64,000 bases of DNA from Polyangium sp. 15x6. Its GTDB lineage: Bacteria > Myxococcota_A > Polyangia > Polyangiales > Polyangiaceae. Position numbers and translations under genes: made by a program. Positions within the stretch are counted from its first letter, which is position 1. Each line of letters begins with the position of its first letter. The notes beneath the pieces are model-generated. The model searched no databases and was not told the DNA's origin. It saw only the letters and a program-made list of their open reading frames with translations. The stretch spans positions 1-64,000 of the forward strand of contig NZ_JASBQE010000013.1 in assembly GCF_029960785.1 (NCBI RefSeq), given 5' to 3'. Below, piece by piece: positions 53,848 to 64,000 of the stretch.

Positions 53848-54744
53848 TCAGGCGAGGAGATGCGTGAGGACGTACGCTGGGATCAGGACGAAATACGCGA
53901 TGTCCACGACGATCTCGGCGGCGCGCCGCAGCCCCTTGGCGCGGCGCGGGAGCAGGTACGCCAGCCCGAGCGCGAGCACCTCCACGACGATCCGCACGAG
54001 CCCCCCGTACACGACGAGCGCGCCGAGCACGCCCAGCCATCGGAGGAGGAATGCGCCGAGGTACGGTCCGAGGCCGAAGAGGTGATATTGCCCGAAGGCG
54101 CCGCCATACACGATGTACTGGTGCAGGCGAAAAAGGACGATCGCGAGGCCGAGCGGGATGAGCCCGTATTTCACCACGAAATAAGGCCACCGCCGCCGCC
54201 CGAGCGCGCGCCGCGCGTCGGCGAAACGAATGGCCGGGTGATCGAGCGTGGACTTTGCCGCGGGGACATTTTCGCCCAGGGCTTCGAGCAAACGCGCGGG
54301 ATCGTGGAGCACGAGGCGGCGCTGGAACGAGCGGTTCGAGCCGAGGACGAGCCGGAGGCCCGGACCGGGGATCGGCACGCGCCACGGACGGATGGCCTGG
54401 ATGGCATCAAAAGGAATCTCGAATCGCTCGCGGCGGAGCGTGAGCGCGAGCCGCGCGGGCCCGACCTCGGCTTTGCCTCGGTGGTTTCGGCCGAGGAGCA
54501 GCGCGAGGAGGAGGGGGCCGCCGGAGAAAAGGGCGATGCCGAAAGCGACGGCGATCGGCGGCGCGGTCCTCGTGCCGGTCACGATATCGCGGACGATGTG
54601 CGCGGCGACGTAGAGGACGTTGAGGAGGGCGGCGAGGCGGAGGGCCACCGCCAATGTCCGCGTGGCCGGACCGTAGGCGTGGACGGTGAATGCCTCTCGC
54701 CCGGGGGGGCTCGTCTCCGCGGCGGATTCGGGCGCGTCGGCCAT
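53848..54744 (-). CDS. Multi-pass membrane protein of unknown function
   Basis: 298 aa. About five hydrophobic segments: two near the N-terminus (LRLAALLNVLYVAAHIV, VAFGIALFSGGPLLLALLLG), a soluble middle (~95-180) that reads like a small PH-type sheet (LTLRRERFEIPFDAIQAIRP, LRLVLGSNRSFQRRLVL), and three near the C-terminus. No named family recognised. It lies between the small membrane gene and the MFS gene on the same strand. Confidence 0.65.
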   Translation of the reverse strand: MADAPESAAETSPPGREAFTVHAYGPATRTLAVALRLAALLNVLYVAAHIVRDIVTGTRTAPPIAVAFGIALFSGGPLLLALLLGRNHRGKAEVGPARLALTLRRERFEIPFDAIQAIRPWRVPIPGPGLRLVLGSNRSFQRRLVLHDPARLLEALGENVPAAKSTLDHPAIRFADARRALGRRRWPYFVVKYGLIPLGLAIVLFRLHQYIVYGGAFGQYHLFGLGPYLGAFLLRWLGVLGALVVYGGLVRIVVEVLALGLAYLLPRRAKGLRRAAEIVVDIAYFVLIPAYVLTHLLA

Positions 54745-54765
54745 GCGTGCACGATAGCACGCGAT

Positions 54766-55974
54766 TCAGGCGATATCCTCCAGCTCGCGACCACGCGTCT
54801 CCGGCAATGTGAGGAGGATCAGGGCGAGGGCGATCACCGGGAAGACGACGGTGGAAGACACGGCCTTGGCCCATCCCACGGATTCGGCGGCGTACCCGAC
54901 GAGGACGGGCGTGACGACTTGCGCGGTGCGGCCGAAGAGATGGTTCGACCACCCGAAGGCGTCACTGCGCAGCTCGGTGGGAAAAAGCTCCGCGTTGTAG
55001 GCGGCGAGCACGGAGCCCGTCGCGGTGATGCCGCCCATCGCGAGCACGAGTGAGATCAGGACGAGGGAAGGGGCTCCGGCGAGATAACAGCCGGCCGTGC
55101 CGGCCACGACCGAGAGGTAAATGATGAGCGAGGCGCTGCGCCGGCCGATGACGTCGAGCAGCTTCGCGGCGAGGAATGCGAACGGCAGCCCGGCGACGGC
55201 GGCGATCGAGATGTAAAGGCCCACGCGCCCTTCCGTGTACCCGCGCTCCCCCATCGCGTGTTCTTTCCAGAACATGATCGCGTTCGTGGTGCACGCGTAC
55301 GTGAGCATCCAGATCACCGCGAGCAGGAGCATCCGGTTCCGGTGCGGCGGCAAGAGGATCTGCGTGAACGGCCGCTTCGCGAGGCTCGTGCCCTCGACCT
55401 GCTCCGTGAAGCGGCGCGTCTCGCGCAAGGATCTGCGGGCGACCGCGAGCAGGAAGAGCGGCGCCGTGCCGAGCACGTAGATGCCGCGCCAGCCGAGGGG
55501 CGAGTTGATCACGAGGGGCGTGATCCCCGCGCAGACGATGGCGCCGACGCCGGTCAGCGCATTGAGGACGCCGATGTAGAGGCCGCGGCGATCGGCGGGG
55601 AACTCCTCGGCGGCGACGACGAGGGAGAGGGCCCACTCGGCGATCAGGAAAAACCGCGCGGCGATCTGCGCGGCGGCGAACGTGAACGGGCCGCGGGCGA
55701 GCGCGGTGAGCGCGGTGCAGAGGGCGTAGCCGAGGATCGTGACGGCGAGGACGCCGCGCCGCCCGGCGCGGTCGGCGTACCGGACGAGGCCGTAGGAGAG
55801 GATCGAGCCGGCGCAGATGGCCCCGACGAGCCAGCCGGCGTCACTCGGCGAGAGGCCCATTTCGGCGCGGATCGCGGGCAGGAGCTGGGTGAGGGCGAAG
55901 GTGTCGAACCCCTCGAAGAAGCTCGCCACGCCGAGGAACACGAAGAGGCGGCGGTGGTACCGATCGTCGCTCAT
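54766..55974 (-). CDS. MFS transporter (sugar/metabolite:H+ symporter type)
   Basis: 402 aa with ~12 membrane segments. The start FVFLGVASFFEGFDTFALTQ and the SYGLVRYADRAGRRGVLA motif A after TM2 resemble the aromatic acid/sugar porter groups; motif-like FPADRRGLYIGVLNALTG and PTELRSDAFGWSNHLFGR support this. Inner-membrane uptake permease, substrate unknown. It is slightly shorter than usual (430-450 aa) but begins and ends normally. Confidence 0.85.
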   Translation of the reverse strand: MSDDRYHRRLFVFLGVASFFEGFDTFALTQLLPAIRAEMGLSPSDAGWLVGAICAGSILSYGLVRYADRAGRRGVLAVTILGYALCTALTALARGPFTFAAAQIAARFFLIAEWALSLVVAAEEFPADRRGLYIGVLNALTGVGAIVCAGITPLVINSPLGWRGIYVLGTAPLFLLAVARRSLRETRRFTEQVEGTSLAKRPFTQILLPPHRNRMLLLAVIWMLTYACTTNAIMFWKEHAMGERGYTEGRVGLYISIAAVAGLPFAFLAAKLLDVIGRRSASLIIYLSVVAGTAGCYLAGAPSLVLISLVLAMGGITATGSVLAAYNAELFPTELRSDAFGWSNHLFGRTAQVVTPVLVGYAAESVGWAKAVSSTVVFPVIALALILLTLPETRGRELEDIA

Positions 55975-56279
55975 CCGGACCCGCTTTCGTGCGTATCAGG
56001 GAAACGAGCCTTTCACAACGGCCGAAAAACGGCCCTCACGCGATCGGCCGCGAGCGGCTTCGGGCACGCCTCTTCGCAGTTCACGGCCCTCGGCATCAGC
56101 GCCGTGTTCGCCGGGCTCTATCCCTGGATGGGGCAGTCCTTCCGGTAAAACCTCCGCCGTCGCCGGTTCCATGGCGCCAAACCCGGGGTTCCAGGGGGCC
56201 AAACCATTTCGAACCTACATGGCTTGACGAGGCCGTGGATCTCGGCTAGGTGCGGCGTAGGGGTTCCCGAAAGACAAAC
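55975..56279. other. 305-base gap between divergent genes
   Basis: It holds the promoters of the MFS gene (minus) and the EndoQ-UvrD gene (plus). No clear -35/-10 pair, hairpin or small gene stands out. Confidence 0.5.
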
Positions 56280-59531
<3,252 letters not shown>

Positions 59532-59546
59532 CGAGTGGCTCTGTTC

Positions 59547-59629
59547 GATGAACTGCGCATCGCGCAGTTCATCGACCCCGGGTCCAGCGCTTGCGCTGGC
59601 CCCTGGTGGGGCCTGGGGCAACGCCCCAG
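59547..59629 (+). repeat. Modular hairpin element, copy 3
   Basis: A: 12-bp perfect stem GATGAACTGCGC with loop ATC; B: CCAGCGC/GCGCTGG with loop TT; D: CTGGGGC/GCCCCAG with loop AAC. The order matches copies 1 and 2 at 28720-29008, without hairpin C. It lies between two convergent genes and may also end transcription. Confidence 0.75.
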
Positions 59630-59645
59630 CGCAGCGGCCTCGAAT

Positions 59646-60851
59646 TCACGGGGGACCCGTCCGCGCCCAGGGAACCGGCAAGGGAACGGCTGACTTGCTC
59701 GATGGCGAGAACGGCTCCGGTTGATAGACGCTGGCTATTTCCTTCCAACCGTGTTGGGCCAGCCGGAACAGATGCGACACGCGTTGATTGACCAGCAGGG
59801 TGACATCGAATGCGGCCTCTGCTGGGAGACGACGCATCACAGCTTGCATGACCGTCCGTAGGCAGCTCATCGAGAACTGCGCGGCGGCTTCGAAGCTCCC
59901 GGCTTCCTGCAAGAGGAGGCGGCGCTGCGCGACGAGTTCGGCCATCTTCGGGGAGCTGGGCTCGTCGCGATCGAGCTGCCAGGTCGTGAGGACATTCTCG
60001 GCGAGCTGCGCGCCCTGGGGGGAAGCCAGGCCGTGCAAGTAGGGGAACGTGACGATTCCGTAACGAATGTCCTCGTCGGCGTCCACCACCTCGTCATTGA
60101 GCTGGCGCATTCTCCTCAAAGCGACGAGCGCTGGCGCGAACTCGGGGGGCAACGTTCCCTCGGCGAGCAGGAATGCCCACTCGATCGTCACGGGAAAGAA
60201 GATCGACGACAGGAGGCGACTGTCGCCTTCGAGATATTCCGTGAGCGTGGCCGCCGAGACCGCCTTCGGCAATTGGTAGCGCTCCCGTTCTTCTCCCCAG
60301 AAAAAGTGGTACATTTCCTGGGTATGGCGCAGGAAGCAGCGCTCGGCTGCCGCCGGCGCGCCGACCTTCTGGAACTGTTCGAGCCCCAGCGCGTAGGATG
60401 CCAGGACGAAGAGCCACGTGTGCTTCGTGGAGGGCGCCCCAGGCAGCGCGTCCATCATCCGATCGATGGCCATCACCGGGACGCCGTAACCGAGCGTGTA
60501 GGCGCGGGCCAGGTCTCGGTGACGTGTATCGAGACCGCCGAGCGCCTGACCGAACACGAAGAGCGGACAGACCTGCTTCCAGATCGTGATCGGGTCGAAG
60601 TGCTTGGCCCACTCTTGCGTGAAATGAGCGGGCTGCGTTCGTATCAGCGTCCCGTCGGCCTGAACGGCTCGGTAAAGATCGAGGTAAATGTCACGATACC
60701 TCGTGGCGAGCCATCGATAGGTCTCGCTGTTGTACGAGTTCGGGATCGTAGGGATGTGGCGCGGGTCGAGCTCGTCGTTGGCACCCGCTGCTCGCCAGCT
60801 CGTCGTCGAGTAGTCGAACCACTCGTCGAGCCCCTGGAAGAGTACCGTCAT
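59646..60851 (-). CDS. Isoprenoid-synthase-like helical protein
   Basis: 401 aa, no signal peptide or membrane segment, mostly helical. Residues 250-275 (RQLNDEVVDADEDIRYGIVT) resemble the second Asp-rich region of polyprenyl synthases (QxxDDxxDxxxDxxxGKxTLP), with NDEVVD in the place of DDxxD; MAIDRMMDALPG at ~128-138 may be the first motif. The call is tentative; if correct, the metal site is altered. The start overlaps the stop of the PAS-STAS gene by four bases (ATGA), so the two are translated together. The last ~25 residues are Pro/Ser-rich. Confidence 0.55.
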   Translation of the reverse strand: MTVLFQGLDEWFDYSTTSWRAAGANDELDPRHIPTIPNSYNSETYRWLATRYRDIYLDLYRAVQADGTLIRTQPAHFTQEWAKHFDPITIWKQVCPLFVFGQALGGLDTRHRDLARAYTLGYGVPVMAIDRMMDALPGAPSTKHTWLFVLASYALGLEQFQKVGAPAAAERCFLRHTQEMYHFFWGEERERYQLPKAVSAATLTEYLEGDSRLLSSIFFPVTIEWAFLLAEGTLPPEFAPALVALRRMRQLNDEVVDADEDIRYGIVTFPYLHGLASPQGAQLAENVLTTWQLDRDEPSSPKMAELVAQRRLLLQEAGSFEAAAQFSMSCLRTVMQAVMRRLPAEAAFDVTLLVNQRVSHLFRLAQHGWKEIASVYQPEPFSPSSKSAVPLPVPWARTGPP

Positions 60852-61759
60852 GCTTTCAGTTTCCCCAAGGCGTACGCAATACCTTCTCGGACGGTGCTGA
60901 GGGTCATGACGGTGCTCAGATCGGCCTGGAGGTCCACGAGTGTCTTGGCGATACGCGGCTGGATACCCGTCAAGATCGCCTGCGCGCCCAGCAAGCTGAC
61001 GGCTTGGGCGGCCTGAATGATCGCATTCGTGACCTCGATATCCATGACCTGCACGCCGGTGATATCGAGGATGGTCATTCTTGCCTGGTGTTTCGTGACG
61101 CCTTCGAGCAATACCTCGAGCACCGCCTGTGCGCGGACACTGTCGATCATGCCCACGAGCGGCATCACGAGGACGTGCTCGGCGACGGGGATCAAGGGGG
61201 TCGACAGATCGCGCAACGCCTTCCTCTGCGCGTCGATGATCTCCTGCTTGAGCGCCAACCGCTCCTTCTCGGCCTCCCAGCGCTCGGTGATGTCGTGCAG
61301 AAAACCGAAGAGGTGGTCGAACGAACCGTCGGGGCGGTAAACACCCTGAAGGAGGATGTTCCCGTACATGATGCTGCCGTTTTTGCGTACGAAACGTTTG
61401 TCGAGGCTATATCGTGGAATGTCGCCTTTGACGAGCTTGCCAAATAAGTCGAGGTCGAGCGAGACGTCCTCGGGATGCGTCAGGGAGACCCAGGTCGTGG
61501 ACTTCAGCTCCTCCGGTGAATAGCCGAGCTGTTCGCACAACCGCCCATTGAACTCGATCCAGCCGGTGTCGGGGGAAGTTATCGCCATGCCCACCTGAGC
61601 CAGGTTGAAATAGCGGCGATACCTCAGCGCGTCCGCTCGGGCCAGCGTGGCTTCTGCGGCCTGTACATCGATCTCTCTTTTCAGATCGGCAACACGTTGA
61701 CGCAACGAGTCGACATCCGCGTCGATGGGAATCGGTTGTTGAGTGGGGGGCCTGGCCAT
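60848..61759 (-). CDS. PAS-STAS regulator (RsbR-like)
   Basis: 303 aa. A short coiled lead (~15-45), a PAS domain (~47-160, YFNLAQVGMAITSPDTGWIE, GYSPEELKSTTW, DITERWEAE), a helix, and a C-terminal STAS domain (~190-300, VMPLVGMIDSVRAQAVLEVL, LDITGVQVMD) with Thr234 in the place phosphorylated in RsbR-type stressosome proteins. No kinase or sigma factor is adjacent. It is translationally coupled to the isoprenoid-synthase-like gene, which may be its output or partner. Confidence 0.85.
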   Translation of the reverse strand: MARPPTQQPIPIDADVDSLRQRVADLKREIDVQAAEATLARADALRYRRYFNLAQVGMAITSPDTGWIEFNGRLCEQLGYSPEELKSTTWVSLTHPEDVSLDLDLFGKLVKGDIPRYSLDKRFVRKNGSIMYGNILLQGVYRPDGSFDHLFGFLHDITERWEAEKERLALKQEIIDAQRKALRDLSTPLIPVAEHVLVMPLVGMIDSVRAQAVLEVLLEGVTKHQARMTILDITGVQVMDIEVTNAIIQAAQAVSLLGAQAILTGIQPRIAKTLVDLQADLSTVMTLSTVREGIAYALGKLKA

Positions 61760-62147
61760 GCTTTACGACTCTGCCTTCCTTCGCGCGACGAGCAGCAGGA
61801 TGGTGCGCGGAGCTCGATGCAGGGGGGAAAGCTCGCCCGGGACGGAAGAGCGAGTCAAGCGTCGGGCAATTTCCTAACGCGAGGAACACGCGCCACACGA
61901 CGATCTCGTCGACGTTGTGGGTCTTCGTCTGTGATGCTTGTCACGTCGCTCTCGGCTATGTGTTCCATGATACGGACAGCCCCACGAGCCAACGCAGAAG
62001 GGTCCTGCGTGGGTCGGCTCCGGCAATGCCCCAAAGGGCGGCCACGGGGTCCGGGAGGCGTCTGCCGTGTCGACCAGGGCGCGGCAGTGAGGTGCGCGCG
62101 CCCTGATCGACCGGAGAGTTACCTACGATTCCCGAGCGGGCGGCGCC
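61760..62147. other. 388-base gap upstream of the PAS-STAS operon
   Basis: No convincing gene. A small inverted repeat CGACGA-TC-TCGTCG (61898-61911) is the only symmetric site noticed; it could be a regulatory site for the operon but has no direct support. Confidence 0.4.
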
Positions 62148-63104
62148 TCACTTCGCGCATACCCACTTGGCAATCCTTGCGCCTTTGACGGTGATCGACC
62201 AGGACCCCGCACCCCAGCCGGAGGGAGGCGACATCAGGACGCCTTCCGTCGCGTCGTTCACATTGAACGCACCCTGGACCTCGGTGAGGGCGCAGCCAAT
62301 GCGTACGGTCGTGCCCAAGCCGAGCCCGATGGGCACCGTCGTGGACCCGTCCTCGGTGGAATACACCATGCCCGAGGCGAACTCCGTTCCCTCCGGGAAG
62401 TCTAGGCAATCGGCCGAGATGTGGGCATCCGAGCTGTTGACCGCGTCAGGGAGGTTGCCCTCGATATACCATCCAGGGATCGGGTGGGTGGCGTCCGTCG
62501 TCGTTACCTTGACCACGCGCGCGAAATTGCTGCCGCTGTTCCACGCACCGTCGACGCCGACCAGGCTGGTGAGGAAGCATTGCCGCAGGCTGGTACCCGG
62601 ATGGTTGATCCAAACGGGAGGATCGTCACTGTCCCACCCCCCCCCGGAAACGTTGGGGGCAATGGGGAAGCATGTCGCAGTGGCTTTTACGAGGTTATTG
62701 ATGGCGACGGGGTCGTTTACCTGATTCGTGTAAGCGCCTCCGTGCCCAAAGAGCGTATATGTCGTGCTTGTCGCTCTCACCGCAGCCGCCGACTGGAGAC
62801 TCGCAATGCCACCGAACCGGTCGCCCCGATTGAGATTCCCTGCCACGCCGCTGAGGAAGCAACTCTGCAAGGCGACGCTCGCCGGAATCGTCGTGCCGCT
62901 GAAGTTCGTCGTGCTCGACTCCGTGAAGAAGGAGTAAGCGGTCAGCGCTTCCTGGGCCTCCCCGAGCGTTTCCTCCTCCGACCCGACCTCCGACCCGACG
63001 ACGCAACCACCCGTGAGCGCGCCCAGAAGCAATGCGGAAGTGACGAGAGCGAGCGCGCGCGGGCTCGACCCGACTGCAATGGAAGTCGTTTTCAAGTTCC
63101 TCAT
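62148..63104 (-). CDS. Putative secreted lipoprotein
   Basis: 318 aa as drawn from ATG 63104. A signal peptide ends in the lipobox LLGALTGGC (Cys at ~33), followed by an acidic spacer. The mature part is Thr/Ser/Gly-rich with several Cys and two similar halves (ALQSCFLSGVAGNLNRG and LRQCFLTSLVGVDGAWNSG; then VRIGCALTEVQGAFN), suggesting a repeated beta-rich unit. GGAG touches the ATG directly, so a TTG start four codons later (LKTTSIAVG) may be used instead. No family recognised. Low Lys, high Asn/Thr, typical of myxobacterial surface proteins. Confidence 0.7.
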   Translation of the reverse strand: MRNLKTTSIAVGSSPRALALVTSALLLGALTGGCVVGSEVGSEEETLGEAQEALTAYSFFTESSTTNFSGTTIPASVALQSCFLSGVAGNLNRGDRFGGIASLQSAAAVRATSTTYTLFGHGGAYTNQVNDPVAINNLVKATATCFPIAPNVSGGGWDSDDPPVWINHPGTSLRQCFLTSLVGVDGAWNSGSNFARVVKVTTTDATHPIPGWYIEGNLPDAVNSSDAHISADCLDFPEGTEFASGMVYSTEDGSTTVPIGLGLGTTVRIGCALTEVQGAFNVNDATEGVLMSPPSGWGAGSWSITVKGARIAKWVCAK

Positions 63105-63392
63105 CTCCAATTGATGTGTTCGTCTGTACTGCGCGTCGCAAACAAGCACATCGAGTTCCGTCCCGTCAAGAACATCTGTAAGATGAACTCATGCAGCGGC
63201 ACACGAACTGTTCATCCACACGGGAAGGATCCGCGGGAAGCCCGGGTCAGGGGTTCCGTAGTGAAAGCGCGCGCGCAAGCGGAGGCCACGCAGGCTTTCG
63301 ATCGTGATAGCTGCCTCCGAGACATTTCCAGATCCAGGTCATCGTGGTAGACGTGCCGCAAACGTCCCCGGACGGGGCGGAAAGGATAAAAC

Positions 63393-63953
63393 ATGGCCGC
63401 GCGTGCTCTCATCGTCGTCGATATCCAGAATGATTACTTCCCTGGAGGGAAGTGGACGCTCAGCGGGACCGAAGCCGCCGCCGACAATGCGGCTCGGCTG
63501 CTCGCCGCCGCCCGCAGCAAGGGCGACCTCGTCGTCCACATTCGCCACGAATTCCCGAGCGCCGACGCCCCCTTCTTCGCCCCCGGCTCGGAAGGCGCGC
63601 AGATCCACCCGAAGGTGCGCAATCGGGACGATGAGCATGTCGTGCTGAAGCACCACATCAATTCGTTCCGGGACACCGATCTCAAGGCGGTGCTCGACCG
63701 CCACGGCATCACCGAGGTCGTGATCTGCGGCAACATGAGCCACATGTGCGTCGATGCCGTGACGCGCGCGGCCGCCGACTTCGGCTACGCGGTCACGGTC
63801 ATTCACGACGCCTGCGCCTCGCGTGATCTGGAGTTCAACGGCGTGCGGGTGCCCGCAGCGCAGGCCCACGCGGCGTTCATGGCGGCGCTCGGCTTCGCAT
63901 ATGCGAAGATGCGATCGACCGACGAGTTCCTCGGCGCGGCCGCGAGCGCGTAG
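63393..63953 (+). CDS. Isochorismatase-family cysteine hydrolase (nicotinamidase-like group)
   Basis: 186 aa from ATG 63393, with AAAGGA upstream. The full catalytic triad is visible: Asp10 in LIVVDIQNDYFPGG, Lys86 in HVVLKHHINSF and Cys119 in GNMSHMCVDAVTRAA. FPGGKWTL after the Asp is like the nicotinamidase/cysteine hydrolase branch, but the zinc-binding triad of nicotinamidases is not obvious, so another amide substrate is possible. Single gene, unrelated in context to the hydrolase at 28035. Confidence 0.88.
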   Translation: MAARALIVVDIQNDYFPGGKWTLSGTEAAADNAARLLAAARSKGDLVVHIRHEFPSADAPFFAPGSEGAQIHPKVRNRDDEHVVLKHHINSFRDTDLKAVLDRHGITEVVICGNMSHMCVDAVTRAAADFGYAVTVIHDACASRDLEFNGVRVPAAQAHAAFMAALGFAYAKMRSTDEFLGAAASA

Positions 63954-63973
63954 GACGAGCGAAGCTGGGGGGC

Positions 63974-63990
63974 CTGGGGCAACGCCCCAG
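63974..63990 (+). repeat. Hairpin D of the modular element, single copy at window end
   Basis: CTGGGGC-AAC-GCCCCAG, identical including loop and the preceding GCC to the last hairpin of the element at 59547-59629. It lies 20 bases after the hydrolase stop; more of the element may lie beyond the window. Confidence 0.65.
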
Positions 63991-64000
63991 CCAGCGAAAC

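Overview
The window is very GC-rich, densely coded bacterial DNA and most resembles a myxobacterium of the Polyangiaceae type (Sorangium or Polyangium relatives). The reasons are a MopE-like Asp/Cys repeat protein, an FHA plus AgmX/PglI-type protein, many stand-alone regulators, Cys-rich secreted domains, and clusters of long hairpins between genes. This placement is inference from gene content; no rRNA gene is present.

Layout. 1-7118 is a core-like block: the 3' part of a MopE-like surface protein, a bidirectional terminator, ettA, a polysaccharide flippase, tRNA-Asn and a methyltransferase. 7290-15456 is an accessory region with broken genes: an AraC fragment, two IS91-family transposase fragments, a broken GDPD gene, three intact and one truncated pentapeptide-repeat genes, a kinase-like C-lobe protein, a duplicated segment of an unknown gene, and a 21-bp tandem repeat. 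15642-27924 holds several regulator/enzyme pairs: SDR with AraC, a TetR-MpaB operon divergent from a PNPOx-like gene, MarR with an MFS exporter, GFA, alcohol dehydrogenase with a sensor kinase, and a LysR regulator. 28035-34470 is a forward run of isochorismatase-like hydrolase, amidohydrolase, MFS, DoxX and outer-membrane porin; the last four are tightly packed and probably act together on uptake, hydrolysis and export of a small molecule that cannot be named from sequence. 34531-49544 mixes detoxification genes (VOC, GST, DoxX, LysR), the FHA-AgmX protein, an SDR, a kelch protein, a pntA-pntB-IMPase-DUF6891 run, a spermidine-synthase-like methyltransferase and an outer-membrane/ferritin-like fusion. 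49868-63953 holds a GDSL hydrolase, lnt with a coupled partner, membrane proteins, an MFS permease, an EndoQ-like nuclease fused to a UvrD helicase, an operon joining a PAS-STAS regulator to an isoprenoid-synthase-like protein, a lipoprotein, and a second isochorismatase-family hydrolase.

The most unusual signals are: (1) a modular intergenic element made of three or four successive hairpins whose order and loops are kept while the stems change on both arms (28720-29008, 59547-59629, with a single-hairpin match at 63974-63990); (2) the EndoQ-UvrD fusion; (3) the PAS-STAS/isoprenoid-synthase-like operon; (4) the pentapeptide gene cluster lying between IS91 remnants. All family assignments come from reading motifs; no database search was run.
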